The position numbers and the translations under genes were made by a program. Source: Mesostigma viride (taxonomy: Eukaryota; Streptophyta; Mesostigmatophyceae; Mesostigmatales; Mesostigmataceae). Taken from it: a DNA stretch of 64,000 nt. Shown here piece by piece: positions 50,699 to 60,700 of the stretch. Every line of letters begins with the position of its first letter. Positions within the stretch are counted from its first letter, which is position 1. The notes under the pieces are model-generated. The model did not search any database. It was not told the DNA's origin and saw nothing but the letters and a program-made list of their open reading frames with translations. The stretch lies in assembly GCA_009746045.1 (NCBI GenBank), contig RPFO01000034.1, positions 1 through 64,000 on the forward strand. Reading direction: 5' to 3'.

Positions 50699-50878
50699 AC
50701 TAAGTTGGAATACTGGCTGTCAAGTGAGCAAACTCTTGGCCAACTGAGCAAACTCTAGGCCACCAACTCATGTAGGATTTTTTGCATGGCGGTAGATGAG
50801 TCAGGATGGGGCTCGTTTTGAAAGAGAGCTGAGTAGTAGCGGTGACCGCTTTGTAGTATGGAGGTGATGTCCCGGTGG

Positions 50879-52204
50879 CTACCGTGTTCGTCTTGGATTT
50901 CCGTGATTATAAGAGGAGTGAGCTTTAGGGGTAGGGATCAGAGCAAAAAACTCTTTGGTCATTCGTTCTCCTACCTGGTGCCACCACAGATTTTCTGAGT
51001 CTAGTGCTAGAGTGTGACGCTCGAAACGAAGTTTGTCTAGTTCGGTCTGGGCTCTTTGAAGTTTTGTTAGTTCCGAGTGGTATAGGGTAGGCTTCGCTTG
51101 GAGTTTATTCACTATACGTTGGTAGTACCGATAGTCCTGTCCTTTCTGGCGGCGGATACTTTTTGTGAATACAGTTGGGAAAATTCTAGAATGTTGGCTA
51201 GTAGGCCCTCCTGCATCCAACTGCAGCAGTCGGTGTAGCTACCCTTACTTGCTCTCCACGACTGCCAGCGTGTCATGATCTCAAAGTAGTACTTATCGTC
51301 CGCGAGTAGGTGTTTGTTTAGGCGGGGAATGCCGGGGCCCCGGGCGGAGTTGGTGTGATGGGCCAGGGTAACGATGAGTGGGTAGTGATCAGAAAAATTA
51401 ACAGAACGGTCGACCGATGCGTAGCAAACCAGGTCGGACGCCCATGTGGGAGTGATGTAGATTTTATCAAGACGACGAGTAGTGCGTACATTTAATCGTG
51501 TGGCCAGCCAAGTGGGCCCGTGGTCTCGTGAGCGGATGACATCCTGTAAGTTCAGGTCCAGGATCTGTCTACTGAAGGCCGCTGTGCGCATGGGGGGGTG
51601 TTCATCCAGATCGATATTGAAATCGCCCATCAACACAATTTCGAACCCCTGCAGGAATAGGGTTATCTCACATGTGAGATAAGGTCAGCGACCATTTTGA
51701 AAAGGGAAGGGTAGAAGGAGGCTTGATCCGCTGGCTCCGTTGGGGCATATACGCTGATAATGTATCCCTTATTTCCTGCCCATGTACTGTAATAGACTGT
51801 CGCGTCCAGCGGCCTTGCCAGCTAGCCGCCGCTGTGTCTGTAGCTTCAGCCCAGTCCTGGCATGTCAGCGTAGGGTTGGGAGGTTTACGATATTGAATGA
51901 GGGCAGTGCCCCCTTGTGTACCTCGTGCCCATGCCCATCGGTGAACTGTCCGGCTGGGTGCAAGTGCTCTAGCGGCCCTGAGAGCTGTGCGTGTGGCAGC
52001 TTCTTGGATTTTATGTTCCTGCAGGCCTATCCAAATGTCATGTGAGGGGCCCACGTAACGCTCGAGCAAGTTGTGCAACGCATTCGCTAGCTCTCGGGTG
52101 CTGGGTATACGTTGTCCCTGCCCTGCTGTGTTTGTTCCGTATGTGTTCAGCCCCCTGACATTCCACGTTACTAGTGTGAGCTGACTCATGGCTATGATAT
52201 ACAT
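50879..52204 (-). pseudogene. LINE ORF2 endonuclease and linker
   Basis: Starts near 52189 with SQLTLVTWNVRGLN, the N-terminal strand and Asn of AP-endonuclease-like domains, then IWIGLQEHK with the catalytic Glu. After a frameshift near 51670 it continues GDFNIDLDEHPPM, TRRLDKIYITP and SVNFSDHYPLIVTL (SDH). The linker frame 51220-50879 (ELTKLQRAQTELDKLRFERH) is helical. Two frameshifts. Confidence 0.85.
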
Positions 52205-52210
52205 AGGGAA

Positions 52211-53829
52211 TTAGAGGGGGGACAAGGGCGGAAGCAGGCGTACCTGGCTGGCGTCGGGGTGAGGGCGCTTGCCTTTCACTGCTGATGCCGCGCCCACTGT
52301 CGCAGAGGTGCCGAGTTCCGCATCAGTGAGGTCGAGGTCCGATGGCAGGCTGTCCGAGTCCTGGTCTGCTGCCCGCATGCCCCTGGGATCGGGGTCGCTG
52401 GTGGGTGGGGCTGAGACTGAAGGCGTTGGCGCGCCCGTCGAGTGGCGGGTCAGGGACCTAAACTGGTCGATGTCGATGCCCGACACGGCCAGCGCTTTGG
52501 CCAGTTCCACCGGGGCCCAGCGGCAGCCGGTAAGGGGCAGCGCGGCACCCCTCGTGTGAGTGGTCGTGCAGGGGATAATGATCTGGATGGTGTGCCAACG
52601 GGTGGTGGCATTAATTGGGCTCAATGGCCCGCATACGCAGGGACGTCGTGGCGGCTGTCCACCGTCACGATCTCGCTCATGCCCATGTCCCGCAGCTTCG
52701 TGGTGGCGTTCGCAAACATGTCTAATGGCATGGCCGTGCCGCGTCTGACGATAGCCCCCGTGGGTGACCACCTGAGAAGAAATGGTTCCTGCGCCTCATT
52801 GAGAGGGCACAGGACGGTCCCCTGTTCCGCCGGGTAGGAAATCAGCATGATCACTTCCAAACCAAGCTGGGCGGTGCGCGGAAGCTCCAATGCAGCGACC
52901 GCGTTCCATGGGGCCAGGGCGGTGAGAAGCCAAGCCGTGATGGTCTTAGCGCGGTCGTTGACGGGGGTGCGATTGTCGCCTATAAGGAGGCTGTACCGGT
53001 GGCGTCGGCGTAACGCTTCTGTTTGGTGATGGCTGCGCGAGAGCGCTCCGGGCATTCTTTGCTGACGTGTTCCCTCGTGGCAAAGCAGCTAACGCAGACG
53101 GGATCCTCGTAATTCACTTGAGTGGTGATGAAGTTAATACCCCTGGCATTGGCGTACTTCTGATCGAGGTACTGTGATGATGTCGGGGATGCAGCGGGGG
53201 GCGTTGCCGGAGTAGCCGCCTGGCATGCCAATAATGTGGTCAGCACCCTTGTCCTTGACTCCCATGTCCGGGTCGAAGTGGGGGGTGTAACCCATGACGG
53301 CTGTCTGTACGCGCCGTGTGTCGCTGCCGGCAGTCCTATGCAGGGGTGTGTCGGTATCTTCTATGATTACGATGTTGGAAGCTGTCCCCCACGTCCCGAC
53401 GACGAGTCGAAGCATATGCTCCTGCCTGTAGAGCGCTGAAACATTGTATAAGGTTAAGGTGTAGGCTGCCGGCAGGTCTTCTGGCATGATCAAGCGACGG
53501 AGTCGGAGTGCCTTGCCCGCCACCGTGACGAACGCCTCTTGCTCAGTTCCCCGCTTCCGTGTGCTTGGTAAGTGCTGCTGTGGCATCCGCTGCTGTAGGA
53601 AATTTGACATGGATGTTGGGCTGGTTCTTGACCCCCCCACAGATGGCGCCCCCTATTTGGCTCATGGTCTGCTCGACGGCGCGCCGTTCAGGTCCGGACA
53701 CGTCGCGGCCATGGATGAGGACGACCAGGAGTCTCTGCTGCATTGATTTTGCCAGTTCATCCATGGCCGGGCTCCATCTGACCCTGCCGGATACTTTATC
53801 TGCAGTCGTAGGTTCTGTGTAGGTCCCCA
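52211..53829 (-). pseudogene. LINE ORF1 remains with zinc knuckle
   Basis: Probable start MGTYTEPTTADKVSGRV at 53829, then four shifted frames. A knuckle CVSCFATREHVSKEC (C-x2-C-x5-H-x4-C) lies near 53105-53060. The last frame ends at 52211, seven bases before ORF2 begins. ORF1 proteins bind element RNA. The frame breaks near 53560, 53190, 53000 and 52700 show decay. Confidence 0.7.
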
Positions 53830-53840
53830 TGGCGAGGTGA

Positions 53841-54503
53841 GGTTGGACCTGCGAAAGGTGCAAGACAGGGCGCAACAAGAACAGGGCGTGGGCGTGAGAT
53901 AGTCGTTAAAAGAAGAGAGGCCTACTGTGCAGTGTGCTATGAGAAGAACCAAAGCGATTGGAAAGGCTGCATTACACCCACGTCTGGGTAATGGCAGCAG
54001 GTATTGAAAAAATTCGTTATGAGGGTATCTCGGTGATAGCGGATCACCAGGTGTGGCGATAACTATTCCATATAGTCATTGCGCCTGTGAAAGGGAAACC
54101 GAGGGTACAGGAGGTCAGGCTCCGTGGAGACTACTTGCCCACCCAGATGGAGGGGCCCAGGCCAAGTCCATCCTGCCAATGGGTTTTCGAATCCGAGCCG
54201 TGGCTCACTGACCGAATGCCATAGTGGGGTAGCCGTCACTAGAAACAGTGAGGCGAAGGGCGGACTTACGATTTTCGTAAGGCCTGCTCCTTACACCCAC
54301 ACGTTTCAAGTGACGGCTAGCGTTTCCGCCCCTCAAGAGAGGTGTCTAGACGTACCTTTTCGTGCTGAATCCGAAAAGTTGTTTCGCGTTTAGATTACTA
54401 CGTAAGGTGCAATCCCGTCCGCCGTCAGGGCCACCATATAGCCAGGTCCCGTCCAATACGACAAAAAAAATTCAATTCAGCGCGGGAATACTCAACTCAA
54501 GTT
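53841..54503. other. Possible LINE 5' UTR, otherwise unassigned
   Basis: No coding frame with a recognised domain. Position immediately upstream of ORF1 and moderate GC suggest 5' UTR or promoter of the minus-strand LINE. No ribozyme core was recognised by eye. Confidence 0.35.
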
Positions 54504-54796
54504 CAGTTCAGTTCCATTGGATCCCACGCCGGTCATAGCTGGACACTAGCCCGACAGAGCTACACGTATCACTAGAGAGTTCAAGCTCGAACTTCCATGA
54601 CGGTTACAGCGGACAACTATACCGACTTTTGACGAGCTACGTAGGGCATACCGTTCAGACCTGAGGTCACCTGGAATCTAACATGGACCCAGGATGGTTA
54701 CTGCCGTTCCGCGGCCAGGCGGAGGCCGGGGGCCACGTCGATGTGCATCCGGGAAGTACAGTTGTTGTTGTTGTTGTTGTTGTTGTTTCCCACGCC
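54504..54796 (+). mobile_element. Dispersed ~300-bp repeat ending in (GTT)n, copy 2
   Basis: Second copy of the 14869-15172 repeat, with the same order GGATCCCACGCCGGTCATAG ... CATGGACCCAGGATGG ... (GTT)n at about 54762-54787. Confidence 0.75.
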
Positions 54797-55189
54797 GCCC
54801 AAGGGCAGCAGAGATCTATAGTGGCCGAGGGCCGGATATATTTAGTATCGGTGGTACTATCGGGGCACTGGGACATGGACGGTTGCATCATCGGATACCT
54901 ATGCGTGAATTCACAGCAAGATGTATCCTGGCAATCGATCTCATGCCAAGCTAGTAGCCTCGATGGAGTGGCATAGGGGGATAGCACATTACCAGATACG
55001 ACGTGGATTAATTAATTAATTAATTAGACTCGTGCTCCCGTTGGGGAGTCACGGAGCATTAACCCCGATGGATGGATGGGTGGGTGCAAACAGTCCTACC
55101 GGTCTAAGCTATCTACATGATTCAGCTACCTACGTCATCTATCTAACAGCAACTAACTACAACATCTATCTATACAGCCTCACGTGGCC
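54797..55189. repeat. Repeat remnants and (TTAA)n tail
   Basis: 54820-54910 (AGTATCGGTGGTACTATCGG and neighbours) recurs inverted at about 56610-56690. (ATTA)n at 55007-55027 is probably the 3' tail of the minus-strand LINE fragment that starts at 55190. Microsatellite-like GATGGATGGGTGGGTG follows at ~55067. Confidence 0.6.
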
Positions 55190-55690
55190 CTAGGGGAGCT
55201 GTCTGGCATGCCTCCCGTGGGTTTGCACACGCGGGCGCTTCCCCATAGGGGGGGGCTCGTTGTCCTCTATAACCTGGGCCCACTTGGCCTTGTCCATCAT
55301 CTTCTTCCAAATCACGGAGAGGCCTAGGCCCCCCATGTCCTCTACTAGCTCTTCTTTGAAGGTGCGGGCCTTGCGGCGTCTAACGTCAGGGGGCCCGGCC
55401 CACGTCAGGAGGTGCCGGCCAGGCTGAGCTGGTCGCAGTCCTGCGGGGGGGCCACGTGAGGTGTCTACATGGTTCAATGGTGCGAGCAAGGTGCCCTACT
55501 AGTTGCAGGCGCCGCTGCTTAATGGTGCTGGTGATATATGGCATGCCCTGGTACAGGTCCTCCGTCATTGCGGACATGAGCAGCATATCCTACTCTGAAA
55601 ATGGAACGCAGCGTGTTGGTGACCGCGCCGTCCAGCTTGACGTGGATACTTCCCGGGTGCACGTCGACGTGGCCCCCGCCCCGCGCCTAG
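55190..55690 (-). pseudogene. LINE 3' fragment related to the plus-strand LINE
   Basis: Minus-strand frames read KQRRLQLVGHLARTIEP and RKARTFKEELVEDMGGLG, corresponding to RRLGLAGHLAR and the end of the plus-strand LINE at 34.6-35.0 kb. The stretch CTGGACGGCGCGGTCACCAA near 55640 matches CGACGGCGCCGTCACCAAG at about 34510. Truncated and shifted. Confidence 0.7.
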
Positions 55691-55967
55691 CCGGACTCGC
55701 AACACGGAGCAGCGGTAGTCTCCTCGAGGGGTTGGTGCAGGATGTATGGACCTGGGCGTGTGGGGTGGGCCGGGGGGGCCATGGGTCTGTTTGGTGGCAT
55801 GTGGTCGTGGTCAGTCAGGTCGGTCACAGCTAGTGCATCGCTAGAACGGGTAAGTACAGTAGCCATGCCGTATCTGGTAAATGTGCTCTCCGGGATTTCT
55901 TATTCCGGCGCCCAATGGCCTCCAGGACAGGCGCGCCGCGCCAGACTCGCCTGCCTTTTGGCGCATA

Positions 55968-56055
55968 CTAGCCGTTTGCAACTAATTCAACTAGCCGTTT
56001 GCACCTAATTCAACTAGCCGTTTGCACATAATTCAACTAGCCGTTTGCTGGAAAT
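55968..56055. repeat. 23-bp tandem repeat, 4 copies
   Basis: Units of AACTAGCCGTTTGCA(A/C)(C/A)TAATTC at about 23-bp spacing; the last is partial. Confidence 0.9.
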
Positions 56056-56600
56056 TCGGTTGATGGTCTAGGTACTCGCCGGTTGAAGTTTCCCAAAAAA
56101 CTGGACCTTTTTCTACTGACCGTACCACTACAGCCGCAGATGCAAAAACATTAAACAAAGATCCACCGTCGGCTAAGTTTTGTCCAATGGCGGGTAACGC
56201 GGCTAATCGTGCATCCCCCTTCCCACGCACCTCTCCAACTAAATTGGCTTCGCCCTTTCTTCGAACCTTTGGTTCTTCCGAAAATGGGCTCCGCCGGATC
56301 ATCAAGCATGTTTGATGTTGGATGCCTGAGACTATTGTAGCATCTGCTGGCGTCAGCGGCTAGTGCCGGCGGCCGGCCAGGCCCCGGCGGCCGACCGGTA
56401 CTGGTACCTAGCTGTGCGGCAAACGGCTGGCCGGGACGCCGGCTGCTGCCCGGCATAAGCCGGCTGCCGGCGTCATAATTATTTTGCCGGCGTGGCGCCG
56501 GCCGTACAGTTAAAAAAAGTCAAAAATAATCCCTGGACCCTGCCTGGACGGAGTGTGCTGTTTTGGCTGGATGTCCCCCCTCCTGGATACGCCACGTTGA
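56056..56600. other. GCCGGC-rich stretch, no gene
   Basis: 56360-56510 is dense in GCCGGC and overlapping palindromes. The minus-strand frames 56305-56033 and 56456-56151 lack recognisable domains. Confidence 0.4.
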
Positions 56601-57427
56601 GCCACGTTGTGAGCTCACGCGAGGGTATCCGATGATGCAACCGTCCATGTCACAATGCCCCGATAGTACCACCGATTCAAAATAGATCTGTAACTATAAA
56701 GATCTGTAACTTTACAGATCTGTAACTTTACAGATCTGTAAAGTTAGGTTATATCCGGCCCTCGGCCACTGCCCACAACAGTATAGATATAGATATAGAT
56801 TCTCTGCTACCCATGTGCGGCGTTGAGTTGAGTTGAGTTGAGCTTATTCCCGCGTGTGGGCGGGAATACTGCGGGAATAACGTGCCCATGTGCGGTGTGG
56901 GACACAGCAACAACAAAAGCAACAACAACAGCAACAACAACAACATCGGTTTTCCTGATCAAAATCGGATTATTTTGTCAGATTGATGTCGTGTTGCCGT
57001 CTCGTGGACCCCCCCCCTTGAATAATAATAATCTCGACGAATGCCGGCGCCCTCGGCAGTCGGCCGTTAGAATCTGCTACGCTATAGAATCAGCTACGCT
57101 AGAATCTGCGTTAGAATCTGCTACGCTAAGCTCCGGCCCTATAGACTCTGCTGCCCATGTGGGGCGTGGGATAGCTATGCTGCGTAAGATACGGCCCTCG
57201 GCCAATTTTAGACTAGGCGAATTGCGGCCCTAAAGACCTGGCCACCTGGGTACAACAAGCTCTTGTGTAGCGATTATGGAGGGTGGGATCCAACAACAAC
57301 AAACTCGGACGCAAAAGCTACGATTGGGAAGCATGGATGCCGATTGAGGAGCTGAGACGTACAAAATGCACTGAATGTGGCATACTTACGATCGACTTAG
57401 TGTTACGTTCTCGTGTAGTCAGTAGCA
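56601..57427. repeat. Short tandem arrays and inverted repeat remnant
   Basis: Inverted copy of 54820-54910 at ~56610-56690, then AGATCTGTAACTTTAC repeats (56684-56744), TATAGA repeats (~56781), GTTGA repeats (~56823), CAA-rich run (56908-56945) and several GAATC(A/T)GC(T/G)ACGCTA units (57070-57130). No gene was identified; the upstream exon or promoter of the 57.4 kb gene could lie here. Confidence 0.6.
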
Positions 57428-57769
57428 ATGATTTCGAGCGGCAAGGGGATAGTAACTCCGCGATGGGTCAATCACTACCCATTTAATTTTCTCATTTACT
57501 TTTGCCTACTTAATCAGTACGTTACAACGTTGTTGTTCGTTACGGGGGAAATCGAGGCTGTATCCTGTCCATGCGAGATCTGCCCCTGTTATTGTCCTTG
57601 CACAGACCGCAGGGCTTCTCAATTTGCCATCGTAGGGCATGCCGATTTCATATCTGTTCAGAGTTATAAATCCGACGGCATCACGGGTATAGGGTTCCAG
57701 CTGTTCAGCGGTGCTAGCAAGGCTGCTCGAGACAGGGACTTGCAGCTGTCTGTTTATCGCCCGTTCTCG
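57428..57769 (+). CDS. Exon 1 of the binding-protein-like gene
   Basis: Open from ATG 57428, 114 codons to donor GTACGC at 57770. Contains the first beta strand and helix of the PBP fold. An alternative 5' boundary is an acceptor CAG ending at 57517. Confidence 0.6.
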
Positions 57770-60700
57770 GTACGCGACGCGTTCGCGTGTTAACGTTTAA
57801 GTGCTTCCTTTGAAAGGGGAGGGTCATATGGCATCCCTGTATGGCGTTCAGGCAGTGTGTGTATGTGTTCGTAGGGACTGTCTTCAAGCGGGTTTGTAAT
57901 GAACAGTTAAGAGGGAAGTACTTCAGGTCGTTGGCTGATATTGCTGTGCGTAAACCTACATTACCTTGCGTTTGTCAGCACGATACACGACCTCAACCCG
58001 CTTTTTGAACAAAAAATCGAGGCATCCTAACAAGCAGTTTGGGTTTCTCCTATGTGTTGTGCTTCATGGATGCCACCGCAACAATTGCTGCTGCGATCTT
58101 GCAGGCGGAGGATGCCTCTAGGCTTCTTCAAGCACTGGTCAGGGAAGCATCAGTGAATGGGATGGTGGCGACCTTGTACAATGAGATGGTGCGTATTTTG
58201 CCCACAAGCTGGCGGCACCAGCTCATGTATTATGTACTTATACAGTGGTACCTCCTATATTAGGTCATATGTTCATGAGCAACTGCGCTCGCGATGAAAA
58301 AGGGTGCCTTTTCTGCTGCCCAGGTCAGTACCAGATTATAATGCAGTACACGGCTACCATCTGCATGCAAGTGTGACAGGCACGGAAGTATTGTTGATAG
58401 CAGCTTGTGGAAATTCTGTACATATTTCCTGCCTTTCTGGCATTGTTATATTTTTTTGACATGTTTTCTTACGAGTACGAAATTGCTGGCAGCTGCATGT
58501 GATCTATATAATATACCACTATAAAAAGCGCGGAAGGGTACCGTTGGTCTTTAAAGTCATGATGCGAAATTCAAGGCTTGGAGGATACTACCCGCGTGAC
58601 GCGCATGGCGCGCCGGCAGGTGCACGGCCCACCTCCGGAGCACAGGGAAAGAGCGCGGTTCCTAATTTTCCCTCCGGAGCAAATCATTTGAAGGAGCGCG
58701 GTACTATGAGCTACGGGATAGGGACAAGGGATGGAAGGAATTTCAGTGGTGACAGGCGACGGGCAACTAGCCATGGGCAATGTCAGCGAGGGACGTTGGA
58801 AGCTAGCTATTGCAGCAGCGAGCCACGGGCCACTAGCCACGCTCCACTAGCCACGGTCAACTAGCCACGGGTCACTAGCCACAGGCAGTTTCAGCGAAGG
58901 GACGGAAGGAATTTCGGCATCGACTGGCCGCGGGCAACTAGCCACGTGTCACTACTAACTACTAACAGGCAACTAGCCACAGTGAGTGACGGAAGTATGA
59001 AGGAAACTCAATGGGCCGCTATGTAGCCAGTCGGGCAACTAACCACGGGCATCAGGCACCGAAGGTCACCGGGACGGGAAAAATCTCATGGGCACCGCGC
59101 CACGGGCGACGGGAATTTAGATTGCACGCGGACTTGATTTGGAGTCTCGAATAGAAATAGGGGCTTGACCCTATCTGGTCTTATTGTGTGCAGATAAATG
59201 GAATAAGAGCACTAGTCAGTGTCCTGTGGCAAGATCCTATGAATAATCCTCAACGGCATTATCCAATCTTATGCCAGGGGAATTTATGCATTATCGCTCC
59301 GTGCTATCAAACTAGGAATGTACTATCCCTGTATGAAGAAAGGTATTGGTAAGTATGTAGTATGAGCGAATCATGTCTGCATGATTTTTGCAAAAGTATA
59401 AAACTTCTTAGTCCTTAACCCCTAAATGGGCAGAAATACTGCCGATGCATCGGCTGTAACTTCACAATTTTGCAAACCAGATGCCTGCCCATATCCAATG
59501 GCTGTCCTTGGGGGCCAAGCATGTCCATGAGTTGCCCTTCGGGTTGATACATTACAACCTTACATATATGCAGGGTAGGCCATGTATAACTACCATCAAA
59601 GTCAGGGGGATCAAGACGCGCGTTTTCATTTTTGGTAGAATGTGCATTTTGAATTATGCTATAAGAGCTGGGCACCTACCACTTCAGGGATGATAAACAA
59701 TTAGTTGCTGAACAGTTTGAGACATTGGGGTCATCGTTTGGTTGGGTATGCCAGCAGTTACACCCAGTACAGCCCATAGGGGTACTGTTGGTAAAAAGCA
59801 ACCAAGGGGGTAGGGGTGGGCATACTACCTACTAATAAGGCCACCAACCATGTCATTCAATACATTTCCCTTCCACAATGATGGGGAAACATAACTGCAT
59901 CATCACACTGCCCTTACATGGCACCTATGTGCAGGTGCCACCTTGTCCATGCACGTAGGTATTAACGTGGTACGGATACCCTACGCAAGGCATGCATTCT
60001 AGGAGGCAGCCACCAACAAACTAGTGATGTTAAGCCTATTTCAGCCTGCCCTAGCAAGGATAGACTAGGCCTAGGCTGCTATAGCTTGCCAGGTGATGGC
60101 CAGCACACCTGGTGGCACATGCTGACAATGGGAAGCTTCTACTCACCGGTTACATGCTTGATGATGCCACAGAGACCAGCCAACTGCCTCACACTCATGC
60201 AATATGTGTGTGGAAAATGTATAACAAACATATATGGAGGTATTCAAACCCATACAGCCTCTAAAACTTATCACCATCGCACTATGGCAGGTCAACTGAT
60301 CGCACTATGGCAGGTCAACTGACTGAGGGAAGCATCTAAGAATGGTGTTTTAGGAAGGGGCCAGGCCATGGTCAAAAAAGAGCATGAATAGTGCAAAAAG
60401 AATGTGCTACACAAGCTAGAACGTATATATAAACGTCAAACATCGATAGGAAAACGATGATTAAGCTTTACCAGGCATGGATGGCGTTACCTTGGCCCAG
60501 GCGGTGGCCGCAAAATTGCGCATTGCGGCACACCAAAGTTGTGCAGCATGGTCGCTAGATTCGGCGATTTCTGGCCACCCTTGCACGTTTACGACTACAA
60601 TTCATCATAAAACGTACAAAGAAACTGATGTATCCTGTAAAATACGCCGGAAAGGTATTGCTGTCAACGTTTCTATAGTCCGGCCTGATCGCAGTTTTTT

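Larger units (their letters stand above)
48499..50769 (+). mobile_element. TIR element inserted in the LINE
   Basis: Ends are imperfect inverted repeats of ~35 bp: GAGTTGGTGGCCGTAAGTTT at 48499 and, on the other strand from 50769, GAGTTGGTGGCCTAGAGTTT, followed on both sides by CTCAGTTGGnCAAG and a GTGAGCAAAC/GTTTGCTCAC motif. ATG flanks both ends, suggesting a 3-bp target duplication, and the LINE text joins across it. It carries a zinc-finger ORF, a minus-strand ORF and a (GGGCAT)n array but no recognisable transposase. Superfamily unassigned. Confidence 0.7.
45888..53840 (-). mobile_element. Minus-strand LINE, two ORFs, decayed and interrupted
   Basis: Order on the minus strand: ORF1 remains with a zinc knuckle (53829-52211), ORF2 endonuclease (52204-51112), linker, a TIR element insertion (50769-48499), reverse transcriptase (48498-47346), post-RT region (47310-46501) and 3' UTR carrying a SINE. 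The Ty3-type element is inserted at the 3' side. 53841-54430 may be its 5' UTR. A 5'-truncated relative is at 13238-13997. Multiple frameshifts show it is inactive. Confidence 0.85.
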
